Shown here: in pieces, positions 35,920 through 45,720 of the stretch
How the letters are laid out: every line of letters starts with the position of its first letter
Numbering within the stretch: position 1 is the first letter of the stretch
Assembly (NCBI RefSeq): GCF_013343235.1
Contig: NZ_CP040094.1
Coordinates: forward strand, 1,612,501 to 1,676,500
Length of the DNA: 64,000 bases
DNA from: Nostoc sp. TCL240-02
Lineage (GTDB): Bacteria > Cyanobacteriota > Cyanobacteriia > Cyanobacteriales > Nostocaceae
Direction of reading: 5' to 3'
The notes under the pieces: generated by a model
What the model was told of the DNA's origin: nothing
The model's input: only the letters and a program-made list of their open reading frames with translations
Databases searched by the model: none
Program-made: the position numbers and the translations under genes

Positions 35920-38900
35920 ATGGTAAATATGCAAACCTCAGATAATCAAGATCCTATTGATGGTGTTGCCATTATCGGCATGGTAGGAAGATTTCCTGGC
36001 GCTGGCAATGTCGATGAGTTTTGGCGTAATCTGTGTGAGGGATTAGAGTCAACGACTTTTTTTCAAGATGAGGAATTAGATCCCAGCATTGACCCGAACC
36101 TTTGCAAAGATCCCAGTTATGTAAAAGCTAGAGGAATCATTTCTGGGGGAGAAACTTTTGATGCTGCCTTCTTTGGTATTAATCCACTGGAAGCTGTGGT
36201 TATGGACCCACAAGCCAGAGTTTTTCTAGAGTTGGTTTATGAAGCTCTAGAAAATGCTGGTTATGAATCAGAATCTTTCGATGGTTTGATTGGTTTATAC
36301 GCTGGTTGTGGTCAAAATACTTATTTTGCCAACCATATTTCTGGACGTATGGAAATTGTCGATCGCATCGGCGAGTTCCAGACCATGTTAGCAAATGAAA
36401 AAGACTTTTTAACCACCCGTGCTGCTTACAAGCTCAACCTTAAAGGCCCGGCTGTCAGTGTTAATACAGCTTGCTCTACTTCTTTAGTAGCAATTATTCA
36501 AGCTTGTCAAGCCTTAAGTAGCTATCAGTGCGATATGGCTTTAGCTGGTGGTGTATCTATGACTACACCTCAAAATAGTGGTTATATGGCTCAAGAAGGC
36601 AGTATGCTGTCTGGAGATGGTCATTGTCGTCCCTTTGATGCCAGCGCTCAGGGCACGATGTTCAACAATGGCGCAGGAATAGTTGTCCTCAAGCGTTTAG
36701 AAGATGCACTCAATGAAGGCGATCGCATCTATGCCGTAATTCGTGGTTCAGGTATTAATAATGACGGCGCTGATAAAGTAAGCTTTACGGCTCCTAGTGT
36801 AGACGGACAAGCAGAAGCCGTTGCAATGGCGCAAGCTTATGCCAACTTCCATCCAGAAACCATCTCTTATATTGAAGCTCACGGTACAGCTACACCTTTA
36901 GGCGACCCGATTGAAATTGAAGCGCTGACGCAAGCATTTCGTGTACATACAGATGCTAAACAATTTTGTGCGATCGGCTCTCTTAAAAGCAATGTTGGAC
37001 ATTTAGTTGCGGCTGCTGGGATAGCAGGATTAATTAAAACCGTTCTTGCCCTGCATTATAAAAAGATTCCACCTAGCTTAAATTTTGAGGCTCCCAATCC
37101 CAAGATTGACTTTGCCAATAGCCCCTTCTATGTAAATACCAAACTAGCTGAATGGCCAGAAGGTGAAACTCCGCGACGAGCCGGTGTAAGTTCTTTTGGT
37201 GTCGGCGGGACTAATGCTCATATTGTGCTGGAAGAAGCGCCACAAATTCAAAATTCTGGATCTTCTCGTCCACAGCAGCTATTGTTGCTCTCGGCAAAAA
37301 CTAGTACAGCCTTAGAAGCTGCAACAGCAAATTTGCAGCAATATCTCCAGTACAATGCTGAAATTAACTTAGCCGATGTAGCTTATACCCTACAGCGAGG
37401 GCGCAAAGCCTTAAACTATCGACGTAGTGTAGTTTGTCACGACATCACAGATGCGATCGCAGCGTTACAATCTTTAGATCCCAATCAAGTAAATACCCGC
37501 CATACAGAAATCCGTAATCCAGCCGTTGCCTTCATGTTCCCCGGACAAGGGTCGCAATATGTGGATATGGGACTGAATCTCTACAACCGCGAACCTGTGT
37601 TTCAGGAGGTAGTAGATGAATGTGCAGAAATCCTTAAACCATTACTGGGCGGGGATTTGCGGAAAATTATATATCCCGCACCGAGCGATCGCGAAACTGC
37701 GGCTATCGCCCTAAAGCAAACCTGCTTTACTCAACCAGCATTATTTGTCATTGAATACGCTTTAGCGCAACTGTGGCAAAGTTGGGGAGTCGAGCCCCAA
37801 GCAATGATTGGTCACAGCATTGGCGAATTTGTTGCCGCCTGTATTGCGGGTGTATTCACCTTAGAAGATGCACTGATGTTGGTTGCAAATCGCGGTCGCT
37901 TCATGTGGGACTTACCACAAGGATCTATGCTCTCAGTGCGCTTACCAGCCAAAGAGGTAGAGCCGCGATTGAGTGCAGAATTAGCGATCGCAGCAATTAA
38001 CGGCCCTTCCCTGTGTGTAGTTTCTGGACCAACAGAGGCGATCGCGGCCCTGCAAAAACAATTAGAAAGCGAAGAAGTTGTCTGTCGCCGTTTACACACT
38101 TCCCACGCTTTCCATTCCCCAATGATGGATGACATCATAGCCCCCTTTGCTGAGGTAGTTAGGAAAGTTAAATTATCACCTCCTCAAATCCCCTTTGTTT
38201 CCACAGTTACCGCCGACTGGATTACAGCCCAGCAAGCAACTGATCCGATGTATTGGGCTACACATCTACGTCAGACTGTGCGATTTGCACAGGGCATACA
38301 AACCTTATGGCAGCAACCAGAACGCGTACTGTTAGAAGTTGGGCCGCGAATCACAACTACGACCTTAGCCCGCCAACAAGCAAAAGATATTAAACAACAG
38401 ATAGCGATCGCTTCTCTGGGCGATAACGCTGAGAACGAAGCCGAATGGACAGCATTACTCAAGGCAGTAGGACAACTGTGGCTAGCAGGAGTATCTATTG
38501 ACTGGAGCAACTTCTATCAAAGGGAAACGCGACAACGAATTCCTCTGCCTACCTATCCCTTTGAACGCCAACGCTTCTGGATTGATCCTTTACCTCATCC
38601 CAATCGCGCAGCAACTCCCAAACCTTTAAATCCCCAGTTAGAAAAGACCCAAGATATGACAAAATCTCCTCAGCAAAAGCTTATTCCTCTGCTAAAAGAA
38701 ATTATTGAAGAAACGTCAGGATTGGAAATCGCTAGTGTTGATGATTCGACAACATTTTTAGAAATGGGATTAGATTCTTTATCACTAACTCAAGTGGGGC
38801 TAGCGTTAAAGAAAAAATTTCAAGTAAAGGTAACACTTCGACAGTTACTAGAAATTTACCCCAATTTAGGAACACTGGCTGACTTTATCAATCCAGCCTT

Positions 38901-40836
38901 GTCTGCCGAAACTTTATCCGCATTAGGATTAACAGAAACCGTTGCAGAACCCATTCCCGAAGTACCATTACTAGCAGCTGTAACCACATCACCCACTTTG
39001 GTAGTGCATGAAGTTCATACAAATGGATCTGCACCTCAGATTTCTCCCCAACCTGCTGCATCCAGTTTCTTCGAAAATGTGATTAATCAGCAGCTACAAA
39101 TCATGAGTCAGCAATTGGCACTATTGGGTAACAACAGTCAACCTGTAACAATCCCAGTTGTACCTGTGGCGACACCTCAAAATAATGGTGTCAAACCACA
39201 AAGCGCCGTATCTATCCCAGCTACTCAAACGGGCAAAGAATCACCTGCATCGGTAGACACGGAATCAAATGGTGCTAAAAAGGCATTTGGTGCGGCTGCT
39301 CGAATTGAAAAAACTCAGACTAAAACTCTGACAACGCAACAACGCACTCATCTAGATAAAATTATCCAAAGATATACAAAACGGACTCAAAAATCTAAAG
39401 AATACACTCAATCTCATCGCCCTTATTTGGCAGATCCAAGAACTGTTTCTGGCTTTAACCCGACGATGAAAGAGATGGTTTATCCCATCGTAGCGGCTCG
39501 TTCATCGGGTTCTAAACTTTGGGATCTTGATGGCAATGAATATGTCGATTTAAGCAATGGCTTTGGTTTGAATTTGTTTGGTTGGTCGCCACCTTTCATT
39601 ACCGAAGCAATTGAAGCGCAACTGAAACTAGGCATGGAAATTGGGCCGCAGACTCCCTTAGTTGGAGAAGTGGCAAAGCTGATGTGTGAGTTGACCAACT
39701 TTGACCGAGCAGCCTTTTGCAACACAGGTTCGGAAGCGGTTTTGGGAGCGATGCGGATGGCACGCACCATCACAGGGCGTAACTTAATCGCCATCTTTTC
39801 TGGAGCTTATCACGGTATTTTGGATGAAGTAATTGTTCGGGGGACAAAAAAACTCCGGTCAATTCCTGCTGCTCCTGGTATCCCACCCGAAATGGTAGAG
39901 AACATTTTGGTGGTGGACTACGATTCACCTGAGTCTCTAGAAATCCTTAGAAGTCGGGCTGATGAGTTAGCAGCAGTTATGGTTGAATCTGTGCAAAGCC
40001 GTCGCCCTGAATACCAGCCCAAGGAATTCCTTCAGCAATTGCGTGATTTCACGGAAGAAGCTGGTATTGCTCTGATTTTTGATGAAATCGTTACCGGATT
40101 TAGAATTCATCCAGGTGGCGCTCAGGCGCATTTTGGTATCAAAGCTGATATAGCAACCTACGGCAAGATTGTGGGCGGTGGACTACCGATTGGAGTTATT
40201 GCTGGGAAATCGCAATATATGGATGCTTTAGATGGTGGATTTTGGCAGTTTGGGGATGACTCAGTTCCAGAAGTTGGTGTAACTTACTTTGCGGGAACTT
40301 TTGTCCGCCATCCTTTAGCACTAGCAGCCGCCAAAGCAGTACTTCAACATTTAAAACAGAGTGGCCCCAGCTTGCAGCAAAATCTCAATGCAAGAACCGA
40401 TAAGTTTGTAGCGGAACTTATGGGCTATTTCGAGAAAGTTCAGGCTCCGTTTACAGCTTATAACTTCGGCTCCCTGTTTATGGTGAAATCTTCACCAGAG
40501 TTTCCTTATGGAGATTTGCTATTTTACTTACTGCGGGATAAGGGAGTGCATACTTGGGATCACCGTCCTTGCTTTTTGACAACAGCTCATTCCGAAGCCG
40601 ATCTAGCTTTTGTAATGGCAGCCTTTAAAGAAAGTATTGCCGAAATGCAGTCTGCTGGCTTTTTGTCTGCACCGCCCATAGAAGTAACAAACAGCGAAGT
40701 TACCAATAACAGCCTACGTAATCGTCCTCCGCAACCTAATGCCAAATTAGGACGAGATCCCCAAGGCAATCCCGCCTGGTATATCCCCGATACCGAGCGA
40801 CCAGGGAAATATTTACAAGTTGCAAGTGTTTCCTAA
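35920..40836 (+). CDS. Type I PKS with aminotransferase: KS-AT-ACP-AMT
   Basis: 1638 residues. KS (about 12-435) has the Cys nucleophile in VNTACSTSL and both His in EAHGTATPLG and NVGHLVAAAG. AT (about 535-830) has GHSIGE and HAFH, indicating malonyl-CoA. ACP carries Ser in MGLDSLSL (about 948). A Pro/Ser-rich linker leads to a PLP aminotransferase (about 1182-1580) of the glutamate-semialdehyde aminomutase type, with Lys in ATYGKIVGGGLPIG. There is no KR, DH or ER. The chain would be extended once with malonate and the beta-ketone converted to a beta-amine, as known for the AMT modules of mycosubtilin/iturin and microcystin. Confidence 0.93.
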   Translation: MVNMQTSDNQDPIDGVAIIGMVGRFPGAGNVDEFWRNLCEGLESTTFFQDEELDPSIDPNLCKDPSYVKARGIISGGETFDAAFFGINPLEAVVMDPQARVFLELVYEALENAGYESESFDGLIGLYAGCGQNTYFANHISGRMEIVDRIGEFQTMLANEKDFLTTRAAYKLNLKGPAVSVNTACSTSLVAIIQACQALSSYQCDMALAGGVSMTTPQNSGYMAQEGSMLSGDGHCRPFDASAQGTMFNNGAGIVVLKRLEDALNEGDRIYAVIRGSGINNDGADKVSFTAPSVDGQAEAVAMAQAYANFHPETISYIEAHGTATPLGDPIEIEALTQAFRVHTDAKQFCAIGSLKSNVGHLVAAAGIAGLIKTVLALHYKKIPPSLNFEAPNPKIDFANSPFYVNTKLAEWPEGETPRRAGVSSFGVGGTNAHIVLEEAPQIQNSGSSRPQQLLLLSAKTSTALEAATANLQQYLQYNAEINLADVAYTLQRGRKALNYRRSVVCHDITDAIAALQSLDPNQVNTRHTEIRNPAVAFMFPGQGSQYVDMGLNLYNREPVFQEVVDECAEILKPLLGGDLRKIIYPAPSDRETAAIALKQTCFTQPALFVIEYALAQLWQSWGVEPQAMIGHSIGEFVAACIAGVFTLEDALMLVANRGRFMWDLPQGSMLSVRLPAKEVEPRLSAELAIAAINGPSLCVVSGPTEAIAALQKQLESEEVVCRRLHTSHAFHSPMMDDIIAPFAEVVRKVKLSPPQIPFVSTVTADWITAQQATDPMYWATHLRQTVRFAQGIQTLWQQPERVLLEVGPRITTTTLARQQAKDIKQQIAIASLGDNAENEAEWTALLKAVGQLWLAGVSIDWSNFYQRETRQRIPLPTYPFERQRFWIDPLPHPNRAATPKPLNPQLEKTQDMTKSPQQKLIPLLKEIIEETSGLEIASVDDSTTFLEMGLDSLSLTQVGLALKKKFQVKVTLRQLLEIYPNLGTLADFINPALSAETLSALGLTETVAEPIPEVPLLAAVTTSPTLVVHEVHTNGSAPQISPQPAASSFFENVINQQLQIMSQQLALLGNNSQPVTIPVVPVATPQNNGVKPQSAVSIPATQTGKESPASVDTESNGAKKAFGAAARIEKTQTKTLTTQQRTHLDKIIQRYTKRTQKSKEYTQSHRPYLADPRTVSGFNPTMKEMVYPIVAARSSGSKLWDLDGNEYVDLSNGFGLNLFGWSPPFITEAIEAQLKLGMEIGPQTPLVGEVAKLMCELTNFDRAAFCNTGSEAVLGAMRMARTITGRNLIAIFSGAYHGILDEVIVRGTKKLRSIPAAPGIPPEMVENILVVDYDSPESLEILRSRADELAAVMVESVQSRRPEYQPKEFLQQLRDFTEEAGIALIFDEIVTGFRIHPGGAQAHFGIKADIATYGKIVGGGLPIGVIAGKSQYMDALDGGFWQFGDDSVPEVGVTYFAGTFVRHPLALAAAKAVLQHLKQSGPSLQQNLNARTDKFVAELMGYFEKVQAPFTAYNFGSLFMVKSSPEFPYGDLLFYLLRDKGVHTWDHRPCFLTTAHSEADLAFVMAAFKESIAEMQSAGFLSAPPIEVTNSEVTNNSLRNRPPQPNAKLGRDPQGNPAWYIPDTERPGKYLQVASVS

Positions 40837-41214
40837 GTGCTTTAAAAATTTGGCGTTGCTGATTGAAAGTATGAAGTCATATCAAAAAATGTCAATTCCT
40901 ACTCCAATTCAGCAACACCAAAAATTAACTATGTTTGCAAATAGTAAATACTCATCGATTAGGGATTTTTATATTAACTGATCATCTACTTAAACCTGGT
41001 TCAAGTCAGCCCTAAGCAGATCATAGTAGAAATTAAAAGCTAAACTTTTGACAGATTTGATATAGCAAAATAATTATTATAAATAGCGTAGGCAATGCCT
41101 ACCAAAACCATAATCTGGTGAACAATGTTTAGCATACTTGTATTTCATAAATTCCATGAAACCATCAATATTATCCTAAAAATATCTAACTGTTTATATT
41201 CTTGAGATAATTCA
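40837..41214. other. Intergenic within the cluster
   Basis: 378 bp with no gene. A GCGTAGGCAATGCC-type short repeat is near 41086. The gap may hold an internal promoter for the acyltransferase and downstream NRPS genes. Confidence 0.35.
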
Positions 41215-42366
41215 ATGCCAAAAATATCAATGTATAACCAAATCAATTCGCTCACCGCTCTGCGCGGTATTGCAGCTTTGGTTGTTGTTGTACATCATTT
41301 CTCGTATTACACTTTACCTAAAACTGGTTCCACTTTATCAGCATATAGCAATTTTTTTCGTAATGGATATTTGTGGGTTGATTTTTTCTTCATTCTGAGT
41401 GGTTTTATCATGACCCACGTTTATATTGAAGATTTTTCATTAAAAGTTAATTCATCTAAATATCGTTCATATTTATTGTCGCGTTTTGCCAGAATTTATC
41501 CTATACATATATTTATTCTCTCTCTATTTATCGGATTAGAAATTTTAAAAATATTTTTACTAAATAATTCTGCCTTTACTGGTAAATTTAACTTAACTGC
41601 CCTTTTTGCTAATATTTTTTTACTCCAAGCATTCGACTTAAATTGCCCGCCTTTATTTTGGTGCGATACTTATTGGAATGAGCCAGCTTGGTCAATTAGT
41701 GTAGAATTTGTTATTTATTGCATATTTCCATTCCTCTTATTTTTATTATTGCGAAACAATGAAAAAAATGATTTAAAAATTTACATTTTTGTCCTCTTCA
41801 GTATATTACTACTAATCGCTTTTACCCGTGGAAATTTAGATAGTATTATTGGCATACCTTCCATAGCTAGGTGCGGGCTAGAGTGCATACTCGGCATTAT
41901 AACTTATAAAATCTATCGCCGAGGTAATTATAGAAAATATTTTAATCTTAATTTACTAGCAATTATAGCTATAACTTGGATAATTCTGATTATGAATTAC
42001 TACTGGACTTATTGGCGTAGTCTTCATGATTGGCTAATCTTACCAGCTTTTTCTCTCCTAATCTTAGCGGTATCTATCAACAATAATTGTGTAATATCAA
42101 AAATTTTAAATTCACGTTTGATGCTGTATTTTGGGACTATATCTTACTCGATTTATATGGTTCATTGGTTTGTTCAAGAATTGTTAAAAACATTATGGAT
42201 TTATAAACTTCACCATGCTTTTGGTAAAGGATTCACAGAACATGAAGCCTTGACATCTCTAGGAGTATTTCTTATGATTATCATATTGGCTGCATCATTG
42301 ACATATAGATTTGTAGAGGTTCCAATGCGTAATTTTTTAAAGTCTACAATCTTGGCTAAACAATGA
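41215..42366 (+). CDS. Membrane acyltransferase, OafA/YrhL type (acyltransferase 3)
   Basis: 383 residues with about ten membrane helices. The family N-terminus is clear: LTALRGIAALVVVVHHF, with the catalytic-type His, followed by GYLWVDFFFILSGFIMTHVY and LLSRFARIYPIH. These enzymes O- or N-acylate sugars and other small acceptors at the membrane. Its position inside the NRPS/PKS cluster suggests it acylates the product or a precursor. Very A+T-rich relative to the neighbouring NRPS genes, so it may have been recruited. Confidence 0.88.
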   Translation: MPKISMYNQINSLTALRGIAALVVVVHHFSYYTLPKTGSTLSAYSNFFRNGYLWVDFFFILSGFIMTHVYIEDFSLKVNSSKYRSYLLSRFARIYPIHIFILSLFIGLEILKIFLLNNSAFTGKFNLTALFANIFLLQAFDLNCPPLFWCDTYWNEPAWSISVEFVIYCIFPFLLFLLLRNNEKNDLKIYIFVLFSILLLIAFTRGNLDSIIGIPSIARCGLECILGIITYKIYRRGNYRKYFNLNLLAIIAITWIILIMNYYWTYWRSLHDWLILPAFSLLILAVSINNNCVISKILNSRLMLYFGTISYSIYMVHWFVQELLKTLWIYKLHHAFGKGFTEHEALTSLGVFLMIIILAASLTYRFVEVPMRNFLKSTILAKQ

Positions 42367-42438
42367 ATTTAAATGCCAATATTTTTCTAAGAAAAATTAA
42401 ATTTTACTTCGAATAAACTGAGAAAATAATAGATTTTT

Positions 42439-45400
42439 ATGAGCTTATTACCTGTAGATTACCAATCCAGTTTAACTGCGGTTGATTTTGATCCATTTGC
42501 AGATGGAGAATTACTTCTAACCGCCCCTGCCACAGAATCACAAAAAGAAATCTGGGCTTCTGTACAAATGGGGAATGCTGCCAATTGTGCTTATAACGAG
42601 TCCCAATCTCTGCGGCTAAAAGGCGAACTTGATGTCAAAGTTTTCCAGTCTGCGGTGGAAAAGTTAGTACAACGTCATGAAGCACTACGGACAACTTTTA
42701 GCACGGATGGCAATACACTCTGCATTGTAGCTTCTCGGCAAATTGAAATCCCTATTATTGATCTTTCTAACCTGGAACCACAGGAAAAACAGGAAAAATT
42801 AGCTAGTATCTTGCTACAAGAGGTAGAGCAACCTTTTGATTTGGAACATGGCCCCCTATTTCGGGCAAAAATTGTCAAATTGCAGGCGCAGGAGCATCTA
42901 GCTACTTTGACAGCCCATCATATTATTTGTGATGGTTGGTCTTGGGCAGTGCTGATGCCAGATTTGGGTAAACTTTATTCTGGCTTGCAACAGGGTATTG
43001 TTCCTGAATTAGAAGAACCAGACAATTTAAGTGAATATGCGATTGTGCAGGAAGAAGAGGCGGATAGTCCAGAAGCGATCGCCACAGAAAAATATTGGTT
43101 GGAACAATTCGCTGACTCTGTACCTGTTGTAGATTTCCCCAGCGATCGCCCCCGTCCACCACTCAGAACCTTTAACGCTGCCCGTGAAGATTGGCATTTA
43201 AGCCCCGAATTAGTTGCCAACCTCAAACAACTAGGCACAAAACTCGGTTGTAGCTTTATGACTACTATCCTGGGAGGATTTGAGGTTTGGCTGCACCGTC
43301 TGACGGGGCAAAACGACTTGGTTGTTGGGATTCCAGCCGCCGGACAAGCTGCTTTGGGGCAATATAATCTCGTAGGGCACTGTGTAAACTTATTACCATT
43401 GCGTAGCCAGATTGATGGCGAAAAATCTTTCAGCGACTACTTGCGATCGCGGCGATCGGCTGTTTTAGATGCTTACGATCATCAACAATTTACCTTTGGT
43501 AGTCTGGTCAAAAAATTAGTTTTGGCACGGGATTCTAGCCGTATTCCCTTAGTTCCCATTACATTCAATATCGATCAGGGTTTAGATAGTGATAAACTCC
43601 CCTTCACTGGGTTGGAAGTAGAATTTTTCTCTAACCCCCGTTCCTTCGAGAATTTTGAACTGTTCATCAACGCCACAGAATTACATGGTCAGATGACCCT
43701 GGAATGTCAGTACAACACTAATTTATTTGACGCTGACACTATTCGCCACCGGATGGCAGAGTTTGAAACTTTGTTATTGGGTATAGTTGCTAACCCCAAT
43801 CAAAGTATTGCTAAATTGCCAATTTTACCAGCAGTTGAGCAACAGTTATTAGCAACATGGAACCAGACACAAATAGACTATCCCCAACATAAATGCATTC
43901 ATCAGTTATTTGAGGAGCAGGTAGAACGCACCCCTGATGCTGTGGCATTGGTATTTCAAGAACAACAACTCACTTATCGAGAGTTAGATATTCGCGCCAA
44001 CCAATTAGCGCAATACCTGCAAACATTAGGAGTAGGTGCAGATGTTCTTGTGGGAATCTGCGTCGATCGCTCCTTAGAAATGGTAGTAGGTCTTTTAGGG
44101 ATTCTGAAAGCAGGTGGAGCTTACATCCCCCTAGATACAGGGTATCCGCAAGAACGTTTGGCTTTCATGCTTGCAGACACCCAGATCAAATTACTGTTGA
44201 CCCAAAAACAGCTAATTGACAAACTACCTGCTCACGCAGCAAATGTAATTTGTCTAGATACCGATTGGCATACTATCAACCAAGCAACGCCAGAGAATTT
44301 AATTAGTAATGTCAAGGCTGAAAACTTGGCTTATGTAATGTACACATCTGGTTCTACAGGTCAGCCCAAAGGTGTTAGTGTTATCCATCAAGGTGTAGTT
44401 AGATTAGTCAAAGAAACTAACTATGTAAGCCTCACTGCCAAAGAAGTATTTCTGCAAATTAGTCCGATCTCTTTTGATGCTTCAACTTTTGAAATCTGGG
44501 GTTGTTTACTTAATGGTGGAAAACTAATAATATTCCCTCCCCATACGCCATCTTTAGACGAATTAGGGCAATTTATTCAGCAATATCAGGTGACAACATT
44601 ATGGCTAACGGCGGGTTTATTCCATCTAATAGTCGATGAAAAAATTGATGCTTTAAAACCCTTACGTCAACTGTTAGCGGGTGGTGATGTTTTATCCGTT
44701 ACCCACGTCCAGAAATTTATCAACACAGTAGAAAACTGTAAACTAATTAATGGTTACGGTCCGACAGAAAGTACAACTTTTACTTGCTGTTATGAGATTA
44801 CAGCACCACTAAAGCCAGGAGCTTCTATTCCTATTGGTCGCCCCATTGCTAATACCCAAGTTTATATATTAGACTCCCATTTACAACCCGTCCCAATTGG
44901 AATCACAGGTGAGTTGTATATTGGTGGCGATGGTTTAGCACGAGAATATTTCAATCGCCCGGATCTGACTGCTGAAAGATTTATTGCCAATCCCTTTAGC
45001 CTAAATCCTCAATCACGCTTATATAAAAGTGGAGACTTAGCTCGCTATTTGCCAGATGGAAAGATTGAATATCTGGGTCGGATTGACAATCAGGTAAAAG
45101 TGAGCGGTTTCCGCATAGAATTGGGTGAAATTGAAATTGCACTTTTGCAATATCCGGCAATAAAAGAAGCAGTAGTAATTGTTCGAGAAGATGCTCCTGG
45201 TGAGAAAGTGCTAGCTGGTTATTTTGTAGCAGAAAATGGTCAAGATAACCTGCAAATAATCTCCGAGTTACGTCGATTCTTAAAACAGCAGCTTCCTGAG
45301 TACATGGTGCCCAAGATTTTTATGGCACTGGAAGCCTTGCCGCTAAATGCTAACGGCAAAGTTGATCGTCGGGCACTACCAAAGCCTGATTCTTTCCGTC

Positions 45401-45720
45401 CAGAATTGGAAGCAAATTATGTAGCGCCTCGCACTCCCATTGAGCAGCAGATTGCAGATATCTGGACACAGGTTTTAAATGTCAGGCAGGTTGGCATTTA
45501 CGACAACTTTTTTGAATTGGGTGGATATTCTCTACTAGGAATTCAAGTTGTTTCTCGACTGCGCCAAGCCTTGCAAGTAGAAATTCTCATGTCCAATTTA
45601 TTTGAATTGCCAACGGTAGCAGATTTGGCTGAACGAGTGGAAACTCTGCGTTGGGCCACCCAAGGTGTTCAGGCTGCTGATAGTGAAACCGCTGATGATT
45701 ACGAGGAAGGTGAGCTATGA
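42439..45720 (+). CDS. NRPS elongation module, C-A-PCP
   Basis: 1093 residues. C (about 28-460) is of the type that follows aminotransferase-containing PKS modules and has an intact HHIICDG. A (about 480-980) has YTSGSTGQPKG and NGKVDR; the pocket reads the same as in the loading module (D-A-F-W-L-G-G-T-F-K). The PCP has FFELGGYSLLG. It should accept the beta-amino acyl chain from the PKS and add a second valine-like residue. Stop overlaps the next start (ATGA), so translation of the two is coupled. Confidence 0.92.
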   Translation: MSLLPVDYQSSLTAVDFDPFADGELLLTAPATESQKEIWASVQMGNAANCAYNESQSLRLKGELDVKVFQSAVEKLVQRHEALRTTFSTDGNTLCIVASRQIEIPIIDLSNLEPQEKQEKLASILLQEVEQPFDLEHGPLFRAKIVKLQAQEHLATLTAHHIICDGWSWAVLMPDLGKLYSGLQQGIVPELEEPDNLSEYAIVQEEEADSPEAIATEKYWLEQFADSVPVVDFPSDRPRPPLRTFNAAREDWHLSPELVANLKQLGTKLGCSFMTTILGGFEVWLHRLTGQNDLVVGIPAAGQAALGQYNLVGHCVNLLPLRSQIDGEKSFSDYLRSRRSAVLDAYDHQQFTFGSLVKKLVLARDSSRIPLVPITFNIDQGLDSDKLPFTGLEVEFFSNPRSFENFELFINATELHGQMTLECQYNTNLFDADTIRHRMAEFETLLLGIVANPNQSIAKLPILPAVEQQLLATWNQTQIDYPQHKCIHQLFEEQVERTPDAVALVFQEQQLTYRELDIRANQLAQYLQTLGVGADVLVGICVDRSLEMVVGLLGILKAGGAYIPLDTGYPQERLAFMLADTQIKLLLTQKQLIDKLPAHAANVICLDTDWHTINQATPENLISNVKAENLAYVMYTSGSTGQPKGVSVIHQGVVRLVKETNYVSLTAKEVFLQISPISFDASTFEIWGCLLNGGKLIIFPPHTPSLDELGQFIQQYQVTTLWLTAGLFHLIVDEKIDALKPLRQLLAGGDVLSVTHVQKFINTVENCKLINGYGPTESTTFTCCYEITAPLKPGASIPIGRPIANTQVYILDSHLQPVPIGITGELYIGGDGLAREYFNRPDLTAERFIANPFSLNPQSRLYKSGDLARYLPDGKIEYLGRIDNQVKVSGFRIELGEIEIALLQYPAIKEAVVIVREDAPGEKVLAGYFVAENGQDNLQIISELRRFLKQQLPEYMVPKIFMALEALPLNANGKVDRRALPKPDSFRPELEANYVAPRTPIEQQIADIWTQVLNVRQVGIYDNFFELGGYSLLGIQVVSRLRQALQVEILMSNLFELPTVADLAERVETLRWATQGVQAADSETADDYEEGEL

